The notes: generated by a model from the letters alone, not told the origin. DNA of 64,000 nt from Blautia sp. XA-2221 (GCF_028767025.1 NZ_JAJQXX010000016.1:1-64000), one strand, 5' to 3'; shown: positions 7,800 to 16,868, counted from the first letter of the stretch. Translations and numbers: made by a program.

Positions 7800-9185
7800 T
7801 CAAATATATTGAATTTTCTTTTGAATTTCTTCCAGTGAATCTACCTTTCCAGATGAAACAAGGGAGTAAAAGGCTGCACCCAGTGCAGCTTCTTCATGAC
7901 ATTTGGGAATATTCAGCTTCATTCCAAATATTGTTTCTGCCATTTCCTGCATAAATCTATTTTTTCGAATTCCGTTTCCTGCTCCAACAAGACAGGTTGC
8001 TTTTTTTCCTGTCATTTGGCACATTCCCTGATACATATCATAAAGTTCTTCCAAAATACCTTTAATCATTCCAGCAGTCATAGCTCCTGGAGTAAAATTT
8101 TTCACTCCAACAGATGTAATACTGCCACGTTCTCCGGGATTTGTTCTTGTTCCGGAAAAAGTAGTGCGGATATCCCATGCTTCATCAATACCATTTGTTT
8201 TAACAAACTCTCTAGCCTGTTTTTCCATAGACTCATATAGCGAGGCATGTACAATGTTTTCTCCCTCCATAGCTGCTATTTGCCGATAAAACTGTTCCAA
8301 CATGGCATAAGCACGACCTCCACAAAGTCCTGCCCCCACTAAAAGATACGAATCTTTTATGCATGGACGTAATTCAATGGAACCTTCTGTCCGATAATGC
8401 ATGTTCGTTCCAAAAGAAACCTGGCTCCCTGTTCCAATATTTATCACTACTGTATCTCTAATATTCTGCACAGAACCAATAAAGCTCGCCTGATTATCTC
8501 CCAGAGAAGCCATTACAGGGACACCTTCCAGCCCTTCCTCCACTGCCATTCCTATTATCTCATGTTCCTCGCAAATCTCCGGTATATAATCAGTTCTTAT
8601 TCCTATCATTTCTAATTTTTCTTTCAAAAATTTTCCCTTTTCCAAATCAAAACATCCCCAACTTGCAGCCATATCCCTAGCTATAATCGGTTTGATTCTG
8701 TTGCAGAAACGCATTGCAATATAATCGCTGATTGTTGTCATACAGCAGGCTTTCTCTGGTATTTTTTTTTTATGACACAGGAAAAAATGTGTAGTCATAC
8801 CATATCCCGTTGCTGCAGCTCCCACTTTTTCTCTTAAAATATGTTCATAAGTCTTATCTCCAGAAAACTTTTCATTGCCGCTTTCATCTTGCCATGTATA
8901 AAGAGGTGTAGCTGCCCTCCCTTCTCTGTCTACATAAAGTATCCCATGCATTTGTCCGGTAAACCCTATGCTGTCCGGTTTGCCTATCTCTGCGGCCAAT
9001 TCAACAACTACTTTTCTGGTTACCTCATAAAGTTTCTCCGGGTCCTGAACTCGATTACAAAAATGTTCTCCCTGTATAAATGCCTGATGTGAAACAGTCC
9101 TGCTACCAAGCAACTCTCCTGACTGTCCATCCACAAGTATGACACTGATTGTAGTTGTCCCTATATCAATTCCCATTGCACGCAT
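7800..9185 (-). CDS. FGGY-family carbohydrate kinase, sedoheptulokinase-like
   Basis: A cytosolic sugar kinase of 461 residues. The start at 9185 is preferred because CAGGAGG sits 5 bases upstream and the next residues give the family opening MGIDIGTTTISVILVD. Landmarks are TGQMHGILYVD near 78-88, ARDMAASWGCFDLEKGKF in the middle, SLGDNQASFIGS, VINIGTGSQVSF and GAGLCGGRAYAMLEQF. The MHG and ASWG.F blocks resemble sedoheptulokinase more than xylulokinase or glycerol kinase. It would phosphorylate a ketose, possibly the product of the YihS-like isomerase. It lies between the GntR-type regulator and the promoter of the importer genes. The substrate remains open. Confidence 0.78.
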   Translation of the reverse strand: MRAMGIDIGTTTISVILVDGQSGELLGSRTVSHQAFIQGEHFCNRVQDPEKLYEVTRKVVVELAAEIGKPDSIGFTGQMHGILYVDREGRAATPLYTWQDESGNEKFSGDKTYEHILREKVGAAATGYGMTTHFFLCHKKKIPEKACCMTTISDYIAMRFCNRIKPIIARDMAASWGCFDLEKGKFLKEKLEMIGIRTDYIPEICEEHEIIGMAVEEGLEGVPVMASLGDNQASFIGSVQNIRDTVVINIGTGSQVSFGTNMHYRTEGSIELRPCIKDSYLLVGAGLCGGRAYAMLEQFYRQIAAMEGENIVHASLYESMEKQAREFVKTNGIDEAWDIRTTFSGTRTNPGERGSITSVGVKNFTPGAMTAGMIKGILEELYDMYQGMCQMTGKKATCLVGAGNGIRKNRFMQEMAETIFGMKLNIPKCHEEAALGAAFYSLVSSGKVDSLEEIQKKIQYI

Positions 9186-9229
9186 AATATCCTCCTGCTT
9201 CCCGCCGCCATAATATCTATAATTCTTTC

Positions 9230-10258
9230 CTATAAAGAATGTACACGTATTCCCTTTACCTGATACACTTCTGCCCTCCATGCACCACTCTTTTTATTCT
9301 GTTGTTTCAAACATTCAAAAATCCTGTCCGACATTTTCTGAAAATCCTGATCTACTGTAAAAATTTCTTTTCCCATTACTCCTGGAACTTTATCAATCAT
9401 AGCAATCGGATGATTAAACGCATCTTTTCTCTTCATTCGTTCAAACGGTACCGCAAGTTCTCCTACTGAATAAAGTGTTCCATCACATTCTTTCAATCTA
9501 CTTAAGTATTTTCTTACAGTAAACTCTTCCAGTTCATCCAAATGATTATGATATTTTCTTGGAATTCTAACTACCTTTCCATCAGGACAGAATTTCACAA
9601 ATTCTTCTTCCCTAATCTTTACACTTTCAACTGTATCATCATCCCACCCCATAAATCCTATTTTTTTACAACCGGCTTTTCTAAGACAGTTTACTAGCTC
9701 ATTCACAGCGTCACTATTGTCCAAACACACAGAATCTGCATAATCATTTTTTCTTGTAAAATCAAAAAGAATAATATTCATTCCAAGTCCTCTAAGTTTT
9801 CTTAGCGCCTCATAACTAATCTCCATATCCTCTAACCAAAGCACTACATTTCGTAGATCTTTTTCATAAATGCGAAACAAGCATTCTTCCAACGACTGCC
9901 CTAATGGCTTCTGTTTAAAAAGTACCAGAGATCCCAGTTCCTCTGCTGTCGTCTGAAAGGCATCGATAAAGCGTGAGAAAAAAGTATTTTGAGCCGGTGC
10001 TACAAGCGTAATAATATCCATGTTTCCTGCTCTTGCACCATATTTTAAATCCACTCTCGTTCCACTGCCCTGAATGCGTTCTATAATACGATCTTCCTCA
10101 AGAAGTTTTAGAGCCTTACGGACTGTAACCCGGCTTACCCCCAGATTTTCTGCAAGTTTCCGCTCAGATGGGATGTTTTCACCATCTTTATATATATCCT
10201 TATAAATCATCTGGCAAATTTTATTTTTAACATCACGATAAAGACTCTTTTCTTCCAT
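9230..10258 (-). CDS. GntR-type repressor with LacI-like sugar-binding domain
   Basis: A 342-residue regulator. Residues about 5-70 form a winged helix of the GntR family (LYRDVKNKICQMIYK, IPSERKLAENLGVSRVTVRKALKLLEEDRIIER, IQGSGTRV). The rest resembles the periplasmic-binding-protein-like effector domain seen in AraR-type regulators, beginning near MDIITLVAPAQNTFFSRF. It sits inside the operon, 15 bp after the GRE gene and 44 bp before the kinase start. It probably senses a pathway sugar or intermediate. The palindrome at 13600-13620 in the leader of the first gene is a plausible binding site. Confidence 0.8.
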   Translation of the reverse strand: MEEKSLYRDVKNKICQMIYKDIYKDGENIPSERKLAENLGVSRVTVRKALKLLEEDRIIERIQGSGTRVDLKYGARAGNMDIITLVAPAQNTFFSRFIDAFQTTAEELGSLVLFKQKPLGQSLEECLFRIYEKDLRNVVLWLEDMEISYEALRKLRGLGMNIILFDFTRKNDYADSVCLDNSDAVNELVNCLRKAGCKKIGFMGWDDDTVESVKIREEEFVKFCPDGKVVRIPRKYHNHLDELEEFTVRKYLSRLKECDGTLYSVGELAVPFERMKRKDAFNHPIAMIDKVPGVMGKEIFTVDQDFQKMSDRIFECLKQQNKKSGAWRAEVYQVKGIRVHSL

Positions 10259-10273
10259 ACAACCTCCTGAATG

Positions 10274-12664
10274 TTATGCATTTAATAATGTAGAGTTTGG
10301 ATCTAGCCTCTTAATAATATCTTCCTGTATTTCCGGAGAAAGATCAAGAAAATTCACAAAAGTCCCATGAATTCTTACAATATAAACACCACTGGGTGCA
10401 TATTTTTCCGGATTCGTCAACACCTTACGAAGCATATCCGGTGTTGTTACATTTACATACAGATAAAACGGTGATACTTTTTCTTCATCATAACTGTTAA
10501 AGAATAATGGCATGAATATCTTTGTCTTGAATTCCATTCCCTTTTCTTCCATTGTCTTACCTTTGAAGTATACTGGATTAATACCAAAATGAGATGCATA
10601 TCCTCCATTCATAGTATGAAAAGGCAGGTATCTGTTGGATAACATTCTCATCCCCAGACCTCCTGACGCCTCCCCATACAATGGATCAACACCATAATTT
10701 AACATTTCTCTTGCCTTTCTTCCATCTGGAGTGGCGCCAACCCAGTATCCATACATCAGATGTGTAGATGGAGTAGCATAATCTGGTCTGAACGGATTTC
10801 CAAGATAATTCTTCTTTGATGCTATCATTGCAGAAACCTTTTCTGCAATCTCTTTTGCGACTCTATCCACTTCCTCAATATTATTTCCAAACTTGTCACA
10901 TTCCAGGAGATACTGATGCATTTCTTCATCATTTTCAAAATTATCTCTTAAAGCTTCTAACATTCTATCAGCATCTTCCGGTCTCTCTTTTATCAGGGTA
11001 TCAATAGCATGAAAAGAATCTGCCATAACACTGAGCCCATGAATCAGACATCCACTTCCATTATATTTTGTTCCCTGTTTTTCTGTATCACGCATATCAA
11101 TTCCTGATTCAATTCCTCCCATCATCGCCGAGAGAAACGGCACCTGACAAAGTCCGATAGCTCTGGAAGCATTGTTCGCGGCGCTCACCATTTCATCGAC
11201 ATAATAATCCAATTCTTTATAGAATACTTCTCTGACATTTTTCAAAAGTTCCAGATTACTATTATATCCAAGTTCCTCCCTTGTCTTACCAATCTGCTTT
11301 CCTGTAATCTCAGACTTGCCTCCCTGAAGCACTAATTCCAGAACTTTTGGAAGATTCAGCCAACTATTTGTAGTATTTCCATTATCCTTTCCCATAATCA
11401 ACGGTTCCTGGCATCCTGCAACAGAATAATCCGGAAGGTCTTGTTTATCTACACCATTCATTTCCAATACTTCAAACAATGCATCATCATTAAATAATGA
11501 TGGAGTCAGCACACCTGGAGTAAAAAAGAAGCGCCCCATCTCTTCATAAAGTTTATCTGGTGTGTTCTTATGAAGTTTTACAGAAAGGATAGGCTGCGGC
11601 AGGTTCATGTCAAAATATGCATCAAGCAATGCATATGAAGTAGGATTTGTCAAATCATTACCTTCTACATCTCGTCCTCCTATAATAAGATTCTGAGAAA
11701 TTGCCCAACTTCTGTCTGCCACATTAAAAAATACAAGCATATGTTTCAAAAGTGCCGCTGTATTATCTCTGTCCAGATTTTCTTTTGCTCTGTAAGGTTC
11801 AAAAATCCTGTCTGCATTCCCCACAGAAAAGGCAAATGGATTCGGCGTCTGCTCCAGACACATAGTTTGCCAAATCAGAAGGAAACTCTGGATTGCCTCA
11901 TAAAGATTGGATGCCCCTTCTGCCGGAACTTTTTTAAGAACTTTCGACATATATTCAAAACGATCTTTTGTTTTTCCTTCACTTTTTTCAGCTTTTGCCT
12001 CTGCCATTGCCTGATATCTGCCAGCAAGTATAAGAAGCGCATCCATACTAATATTCATTGCTTCATAATAATCTCTTTTCTTTTTATCATCAGTTAATGC
12101 CTGATGTTCCGCTATTTCATCTTTTATACAGATAGCACCTTTTTCAAGTAGTTTCCTTACATCTGGTATTATATGTCCCGTAACCTGTTCCATAAAAAAT
12201 ACTGCTTCTTCTGTATATTTTTCAACTGGCCGATAAGCGTCTGTCAGAACTTTTGCAAATTGACTTTTTTCATAATATTCTTTTACATGGTTGATTCTTT
12301 CTTTTGTAATATCTCCGATAGGATCAATATCACCAAAAACAGCTGTAGGGTCACAATATCCTGCAAAAGAACTGACTTTAAATGCTGGATTGATTAGCGC
12401 ATAAGAACGGGCAAATGCATCATCCTGGGTTCCTGCAAATATATGATAATCTCCCAGAGTAAGTGGAATCTCCTTTATAATCTCCACCTGAGTTTTGGCA
12501 ATACGAATACAGTCTGGTTCATTTTTATATATTTCATCACACCTCATGGCAATCTCTCTGGTCAAAAACCAGCCTTCCAGGTGCGTCAAAGTTCTTTCTT
12601 CCTGAAATCTTCCTTTTGCAAGATTTGTAATTTCTTCAGGACTATAAATATCTGTAATCTTCAT
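10274..12664 (-). CDS. Glycyl radical enzyme of unknown substrate (eliminase-type, unusual glycyl loop)
   Basis: A 796-residue member of the pyruvate formate-lyase/glycyl radical enzyme superfamily. The start at 12664 follows AAGGAGG. The active-site loop reads VAGCQEP with Cys418 and a Glu two residues later, the Cys-x-Glu pattern of GRE dehydratases and C-O lyases; the adjacent double Cys of pyruvate formate-lyase is absent. The C-terminal radical loop is VRIHGTFVNF with the Gly at 767. The usual consensus is R-[IVT]-[CSA]-G-[YF], so both neighbours of the Gly (His and Thr) are atypical. The partner activase is encoded directly upstream. Companion genes (isomerase, kinase, sugar importer) point to a sugar or sugar phosphate as substrate. 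No characterised GRE can be assigned with confidence. Confidence 0.85.
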   Translation of the reverse strand: MKITDIYSPEEITNLAKGRFQEERTLTHLEGWFLTREIAMRCDEIYKNEPDCIRIAKTQVEIIKEIPLTLGDYHIFAGTQDDAFARSYALINPAFKVSSFAGYCDPTAVFGDIDPIGDITKERINHVKEYYEKSQFAKVLTDAYRPVEKYTEEAVFFMEQVTGHIIPDVRKLLEKGAICIKDEIAEHQALTDDKKKRDYYEAMNISMDALLILAGRYQAMAEAKAEKSEGKTKDRFEYMSKVLKKVPAEGASNLYEAIQSFLLIWQTMCLEQTPNPFAFSVGNADRIFEPYRAKENLDRDNTAALLKHMLVFFNVADRSWAISQNLIIGGRDVEGNDLTNPTSYALLDAYFDMNLPQPILSVKLHKNTPDKLYEEMGRFFFTPGVLTPSLFNDDALFEVLEMNGVDKQDLPDYSVAGCQEPLIMGKDNGNTTNSWLNLPKVLELVLQGGKSEITGKQIGKTREELGYNSNLELLKNVREVFYKELDYYVDEMVSAANNASRAIGLCQVPFLSAMMGGIESGIDMRDTEKQGTKYNGSGCLIHGLSVMADSFHAIDTLIKERPEDADRMLEALRDNFENDEEMHQYLLECDKFGNNIEEVDRVAKEIAEKVSAMIASKKNYLGNPFRPDYATPSTHLMYGYWVGATPDGRKAREMLNYGVDPLYGEASGGLGMRMLSNRYLPFHTMNGGYASHFGINPVYFKGKTMEEKGMEFKTKIFMPLFFNSYDEEKVSPFYLYVNVTTPDMLRKVLTNPEKYAPSGVYIVRIHGTFVNFLDLSPEIQEDIIKRLDPNSTLLNA

Positions 12665-12712
12665 TATTAAATTCCTCCTTAAATTAAATTTATACATTAT
12701 AGACGTCTTTTT

Positions 12713-13585
12713 TTAGGTACGGGTGCATTGAATCCCATTTTCATTAAGAATCTGTTCAAAATACTCTACTGTTCCCGGCTGAATTTGTCCCACTTTCATC
12801 CTGTACTCTAATCCGCACTGTTCCCATTTACTTTTACCAAATTCATGATAGGTAAGAAATTCAACTTTTGTGTAATTACCTCTGATATGATCTTTAAAAA
12901 ATCCGGAAAAACCTTCTGCATCTTTTCTGGAATCATTAAAACCAGGAATCAGAGGAACACGAATCAGAACATTTTGGTGCTTTTCTGAAACTCTTTCCAG
13001 ATTCTTTATTACCCAAATATTAGAAACTCCCACCCATTCTTTATGAATATCATTATCATAATGCTTTACGTCCATAATCCACTGATCTACGTAAGGAATC
13101 AATTCCTCCATTCGAGGATGGGTACCGTTGCTTTCTATAGCTCTGTGAATTCCTTCTTCTCCAAGTTTTTGTAATAGCTCTTTTACCGGTTCAAACTGCA
13201 TAGAAATCTCCCCACCCGTAAGAGTTACTCCACCACCATCAAAAAACATAGGTTTTGACATTCTACATTCTTTTATCACTTCTTCCATTTCATACTCTTT
13301 ATAAGAAAGCCGTATTCCTTTCTGCCTGCTGCTATGTATGCAAATCTGCTCTTCACAGCTCTGACAAATACTCCGATCAAGTATACCGTCTTTTATTGCC
13401 CCTTTTGGACAGCAACTTTCTCTCAACCAGTTTTTTTCTACAAGAAGAACTCCCTCCCGATTCATTCCCTCTGGGTTGGAACACCAGGGACATTTCATAT
13501 TACACCCTTGTAAATGGAGTATCAGACGATTTCCTTGCCCATCTTGTGAATAGTTGAATCCCTTTTGAAAAATTTTTAGTGTCAT
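12713..13585 (-). CDS. Glycyl-radical enzyme activating enzyme (radical SAM)
   Basis: A 290-residue radical SAM protein that should install the glycyl radical on the enzyme encoded 48 bp downstream. The start at 13585 is chosen because GGAGGAG precedes it. Near the N-terminus it has CNMKCPWC, the CX3CX2C motif that binds the catalytic [4Fe-4S] cluster, preceded by GQGNRLILHLQG. An insert of about 60 residues contains further Cys (SCCPKGAI, CQSCEEQIC), a reduced version of the ferredoxin-like insert of eliminase-type activases. VTLTGGE is the SAM-contact GGE motif. It is the first gene of the operon, behind a clear promoter and a palindromic operator. Confidence 0.92.
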   Translation of the reverse strand: MTLKIFQKGFNYSQDGQGNRLILHLQGCNMKCPWCSNPEGMNREGVLLVEKNWLRESCCPKGAIKDGILDRSICQSCEEQICIHSSRQKGIRLSYKEYEMEEVIKECRMSKPMFFDGGGVTLTGGEISMQFEPVKELLQKLGEEGIHRAIESNGTHPRMEELIPYVDQWIMDVKHYDNDIHKEWVGVSNIWVIKNLERVSEKHQNVLIRVPLIPGFNDSRKDAEGFSGFFKDHIRGNYTKVEFLTYHEFGKSKWEQCGLEYRMKVGQIQPGTVEYFEQILNENGIQCTRT

Positions 13586-13599
13586 AGCCTCCTCCATAT

Positions 13600-13620
13600 T
13601 GGTATTGTTGTATAATACCA
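13600..13620 (-). promoter_or_regulatory. Palindromic operator TGGTATT-N7-AATACCA
   Basis: Perfect 7-bp arms separated by 7 bases lie in the leader of the activase gene, between its promoter and start codon. Spacing and position suit a repressor roadblock. The GntR-type protein of this operon or the neighbouring ROK protein could bind it. Confidence 0.6.
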
Positions 13621-13660
13621 TTTTAATTAATAAAAACAATTTACTATTATTTGCATTTTC

Positions 13661-13690
13661 ATAATACTCTACAAAATACTGAATTGTCAA
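13661..13690 (-). promoter_or_regulatory. Promoter for the GRE operon
   Basis: Minus strand: -35 TTGACA (13685-13690), 18-base spacer, -10 TATTAT (13661-13666), about 75 bp upstream of the activase start codon. Confidence 0.7.
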
Positions 13691-13760
13691 CTATACCATT
13701 AACAAATTTTTGCACAAAAATTCACTTCCAAATATATTGATATTTGCCAAAACAAGAATT

Positions 13761-14927
13761 TCAGAACAATAATAACTTTCCTTGAAAAATCTGAAACAAT
13801 ACATTAGCTGCGGCTCCCAAAAGCTGAGAATCTTTTCCAAAATAAGCTTTTCTTATGGGAACTCTGCCATAGTTTTGCGTAAACTTCTCTTCGTTCACCT
13901 TATCTTCCAAAAGGTACACATATCTGTCATCCCATTCCATACATTCATTGCCTAAAATTACCAGCTGCGGATGCAGTATATTAATCCCACTGACAATGGC
14001 AACTGCAACATTATCCACCATCTCCCGCATTATCTTATCTACATCTCTGCGTCTTCTCATCTTGCAGAACTCTTGAAATGTATACTTCTCACCAGTTACT
14101 TTCTGAAGTTTCTCTTCCACTACATTCACACTTGCATAGACTTCCAAACATCCTCTGTTTCCACAGGCACACCGTTTTCCATTGCGGTCTATACTGATAT
14201 GACCAAGCTCTGATGCCATTCCCATTTTATTATGAAACACTTTTCCATCACTGACAAGACCAGATCCAATTCCCTTTGTAATGCCCAGAAAAATAAAATC
14301 CTGAACATTTTTTCCTGCTCCAAAAAGAACTTCTGCCTGCGCAGCACTGTTCTGATCATGATCCACTACAACCGGAAGTCCATAGCGTTCTTCCAAAAAT
14401 TGTGTAATATTGACATTCTCTATCCCCCAAAAATGAGGAGGATTAAGTATAATTCCGTGATTAATATCAACCGGACCCATAACTGCCACTCCAATTCCTA
14501 TTACTTTAGAATCTGTTTCTTCCAGAATCGCGTCAAGTACACGGTAAGAATATTGACGCACTTCTTCTTTTTTTAGTGATTCAAATGGGATGACCTTACG
14601 GTTTAAAATCTCCAAGCTAAGTGTACAGAGAACCGCCTCAATTTTATCACGTGTAATATACAGACCAATCACATTGGGTGCTTTTTCAGAAATTTTAAGA
14701 CGTATAGGATTTCGCCCACATCCTTCTGTAATCTTTTCTTCACATTGCTCTACAATTCCATTTTCTATATATTCAGATATAATATTTGTGATAGTCATCT
14801 TGGTCAAACCGGTTGTTGTGGCTAATTCAATTCTGGATGTAGCTTCATTTGTAGCAATCAACTGAAGAATCAGCCCCCTATTATACTGTTTTGACGTAAT
14901 AAGATTTTGTCCTGTTCCCTTTTTCAT
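13761..14927 (-). CDS. ROK-family transcriptional repressor
   Basis: A 388-residue repressor from the ATG at 14927, which has AGGAGAGG upstream. The N-terminal 75 residues form a winged helix (SRIELATTTGLTKMTITNIISEYIENGIV). A ROK sugar-kinase-like domain follows, with an ATPase-like loop VIGIGVAVMGPVD, the sugar-contact segment FWGIENVNI, ELGHISI and the zinc motif CACGNRGCLE. Such proteins (XylR, NagC and Mlc types) release DNA on binding sugars. It is encoded just upstream of the GRE operon in the same direction, with its own promoter, and TTAGT-type palindromes suited to ROK proteins occur before the importer genes. Confidence 0.88.
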   Translation of the reverse strand: MKKGTGQNLITSKQYNRGLILQLIATNEATSRIELATTTGLTKMTITNIISEYIENGIVEQCEEKITEGCGRNPIRLKISEKAPNVIGLYITRDKIEAVLCTLSLEILNRKVIPFESLKKEEVRQYSYRVLDAILEETDSKVIGIGVAVMGPVDINHGIILNPPHFWGIENVNITQFLEERYGLPVVVDHDQNSAAQAEVLFGAGKNVQDFIFLGITKGIGSGLVSDGKVFHNKMGMASELGHISIDRNGKRCACGNRGCLEVYASVNVVEEKLQKVTGEKYTFQEFCKMRRRRDVDKIMREMVDNVAVAIVSGINILHPQLVILGNECMEWDDRYVYLLEDKVNEEKFTQNYGRVPIRKAYFGKDSQLLGAAANVLFQIFQGKLLLF

Positions 14928-14994
14928 AACTTTTCCTCTCCTGTTTTCTTTTTCAATATCTTCCGAATATCTGAGCTTTATCGTCATTTTATTT

Positions 14995-15023
14995 ATTATA
15001 AACAAATTTCCAAGAAAATCCAA
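14995..15023 (-). promoter_or_regulatory. Promoter of the ROK repressor gene
   Basis: Minus strand: -35 TTGGAT (15018-15023), 17-base spacer, perfect -10 TATAAT (14995-15000), about 70 bp before the start codon. Confidence 0.65.
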
Positions 15024-15304
15024 CTATGCTGCGCTCTTTTATTATTTAGCTATTCATTATATAAAATTTTTTAAATTTATCCAGAATGGTATATTCTTGC
15101 TCTCTGCTTCACCATAAAACTGAGGGATTCAATATCTCGAACAATTCTTCTATCTCCCCCACCTGATTTTTGTTAATCCCGCTGGCAAACACTTATTTTT
15201 CTGTTATAATTAATCCATCTGTTCTATCAAAAATACTTACCCCTGACATGGGAGAAAGGAAAATCCAATCATTATCTATATACGATTGGAGCGGTTATAT
15301 TCAT

Positions 15305-15796
15305 ATGGATTTTATAAAAGAAGCTCAGGAACTGGGATTTGCCAATGCTGCTGTTATTGATGTGAAAGATCTGGTTTTCGTGCTGGAATACCGGCAATTC
15401 TGTGAAGAAAACCTGTGCGGAAACTTTAATCTTGTTCCCTCTTGTCCTCCGGTATGCGGAACACCGGAAGAAATGCATCAGAAAGCTCTGAATTATAAAA
15501 AAGCTCTGATTCTCCAGGAGGTTCTGGAATCTCCGGAAGAACAGCTCAACGTAAAAAAAGCAAAGCACGACCTTAATATTCTTACTGAAAAACTTCATAA
15601 GAAAATATCTGTTGTTACAGATGGAATTCCTCTGATCATCAGCGCCGGGCCTTACAAGCAGTTTTCCTGTATGTCCGCTTACGGCATTGATGCTCAAAAA
15701 ATGGCTGAGGCTGCCAATATGTTGTGCTGGGCACAGGATGGAAAAATACGTCTGTTTTCCCTGATCCTGTTTAATCCGAAAAAATCACAGTTTTGA
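15305..15796 (+). CDS. DUF2284 metal-binding protein
   Basis: A 163-residue protein from the ATG at 15305, with TTGGAGCGG a little far upstream. A longer frame runs back to 15170 but has no signal or ribosome site. It belongs to the DUF2284 group of predicted metal-binding proteins: Cys residues occur as FCEENLCGNFNLVPSCPPVC in the first half and as FSCMSAYG and LCWAQDG in the second. The Cys pattern suggests an iron-sulfur or zinc site. It reads divergently from the ROK repressor and appears to be a single-gene unit. Its role is unknown. Confidence 0.75.
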   Translation: MDFIKEAQELGFANAAVIDVKDLVFVLEYRQFCEENLCGNFNLVPSCPPVCGTPEEMHQKALNYKKALILQEVLESPEEQLNVKKAKHDLNILTEKLHKKISVVTDGIPLIISAGPYKQFSCMSAYGIDAQKMAEAANMLCWAQDGKIRLFSLILFNPKKSQF

Positions 15797-15848
15797 CTTC
15801 TTGACTCTGTAAATCCAGCACAGAGTTGTGATAACAATTATATCTCTT

Positions 15849-16208
15849 TTAAAACATATAATTGCAACCAAACTCTTTTAAAAATTTTATCTTATTATCT
15901 TCTGTCCATTTAATTAAGGAAATACCGTCAAATTCTTCAACACTTCCCATATTCATTTCATTTTTAAAATACCATTCTACGACCGTTTGATTTCCTTTAT
16001 GAACGAACTGCTTAATATCCCAAGCAATAACTTTACCGCGATTATTCCATTCATTAAACCAATGTTTTACTGTTTTAAGATTTTCATATTTAGGACCCCA
16101 ACTTTCCGTATAAACAACATTTTCTGTAAAAATTTTATCCATTCCTAAATCTTGCTGTTTCAACCACATATCAAACCATAAACGAATAATCTTTTCTCTC
16201 TCATTCAA
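15849..16208 (-). CDS. SnoaL-like (NTF2-fold) protein
   Basis: A protein of about 119 residues resembling the SnoaL/NTF2-like fold: EKIIRLWFDMWLKQQDLGMDKIFTENVVYTESWGP, then WFNEWNNRGKVIAWDIKQFVHKGNQTVVEWYFKNEMNM. A TTG at 16208 preceded by GAGGGG is the most likely start; another in-frame TTG lies at 16223. Proteins of this fold are small, often dimeric, and either bind or isomerise small molecules; no substrate can be given. It is the last of a run of four small minus-strand genes. Confidence 0.65.
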   Translation of the reverse strand: MNEREKIIRLWFDMWLKQQDLGMDKIFTENVVYTESWGPKYENLKTVKHWFNEWNNRGKVIAWDIKQFVHKGNQTVVEWYFKNEMNMGSVEEFDGISLIKWTEDNKIKFLKEFGCNYMF

Positions 16209-16284
16209 AATAGAACCCCTCAATCCTACGACTAACCACTTTGTGTATATAGATATAAAATTATCAAACTGGAATTTGACTTGC

Positions 16285-16608
16285 CTATTTTCTTAAAATC
16301 TCATGTGGAGCTTCTATTTCATTTGCCAAGGTATGCTCTGTTAATTCTGACATCAATTTCAATTTTTTATTAATCAATGGTCGCATACAATTAGGAACAT
16401 GTTCCTGATGCGCTCTGTGGATTGCTACACATTCCTTACAGTTTCCGTGATAACGACAGGCTTTCAGGCAAGGACAGTGATCTTTGTCTTTATACTCCTT
16501 ACGAAATTCCGCTGCAAATTCTTCTTGCAGTCTCAGCCCCTCGACACGGTTTCCCTTATGAAATTCTACCATTGCATCCAGTTCTTTCTGGTTCCCTTCA
16601 ATCTTCAT
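16285..16608 (-). CDS. Small Cys/His-rich protein of unknown function
   Basis: A 107-residue protein, start at 16608 with TGGAGGCG upstream. The first half is a helical, charged segment (MVEFHKGNRVEGLRLQEEFAAEF). The second holds CPCLKACRYHGNCKECVAIH followed by RAHQEHVPNCM, in total six Cys and several His, consistent with a zinc or iron-sulfur site. Homologues appear, from memory, as hypothetical proteins in many gut Firmicutes. Neighbours are small genes with no shared theme. Confidence 0.6.
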   Translation of the reverse strand: MKIEGNQKELDAMVEFHKGNRVEGLRLQEEFAAEFRKEYKDKDHCPCLKACRYHGNCKECVAIHRAHQEHVPNCMRPLINKKLKLMSELTEHTLANEIEAPHEILRK

Positions 16609-16675
16609 GTTATTATAGCGCCTCCATTTCAACTATTCCTCATTTTCTGATAACTTCCGGTTTATATCACTTCTC

Positions 16676-16819
16676 TCAGTCTCTATGTCCCATTAGCTTG
16701 CAAACCATTCTTTTAATTCTTACAACAATTCCTCCAACACCTCCCAGTCTTGATAATAAGATGCCGAGCGCAAAAAATATCACTATAACAGTAGCCATAT
16801 CCAAATAATTTTCACCCAT
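16676..16819 (-). CDS. 47-residue single-span membrane protein
   Basis: The ATG at 16819 has AAAGGAGAC at the correct spacing. The product starts MGENYLDMATVIVIFFALGI, a typical membrane segment, continues LLSRLGGVGGIVVRIKRM and ends in a short basic tail. It has the design of many small bacterial membrane peptides. It is 49 bp downstream of the L7/L12-like gene, in the same direction. Function unknown. Confidence 0.55.
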   Translation of the reverse strand: MGENYLDMATVIVIFFALGILLSRLGGVGGIVVRIKRMVCKLMGHRD

Positions 16820-16868
16820 AGTTTGTCTCCTTTGCAACTTCTAGTTTTCCAATTTAACAAATATGAAT

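Noticed and set aside
10274-12664. Pyruvate formate-lyase
   Set aside because: It lacks the adjacent Cys-Cys active site and is found with sugar genes; the Cys-x-Glu loop fits eliminases instead.
597-13585. A complete sulfoquinovose pathway
   Set aside because: Only the isomerase resembles a sulfoglycolysis enzyme; there is no sulfoquinovosidase, sulfofructose-phosphate aldolase, transaldolase or sulfolactaldehyde reductase.
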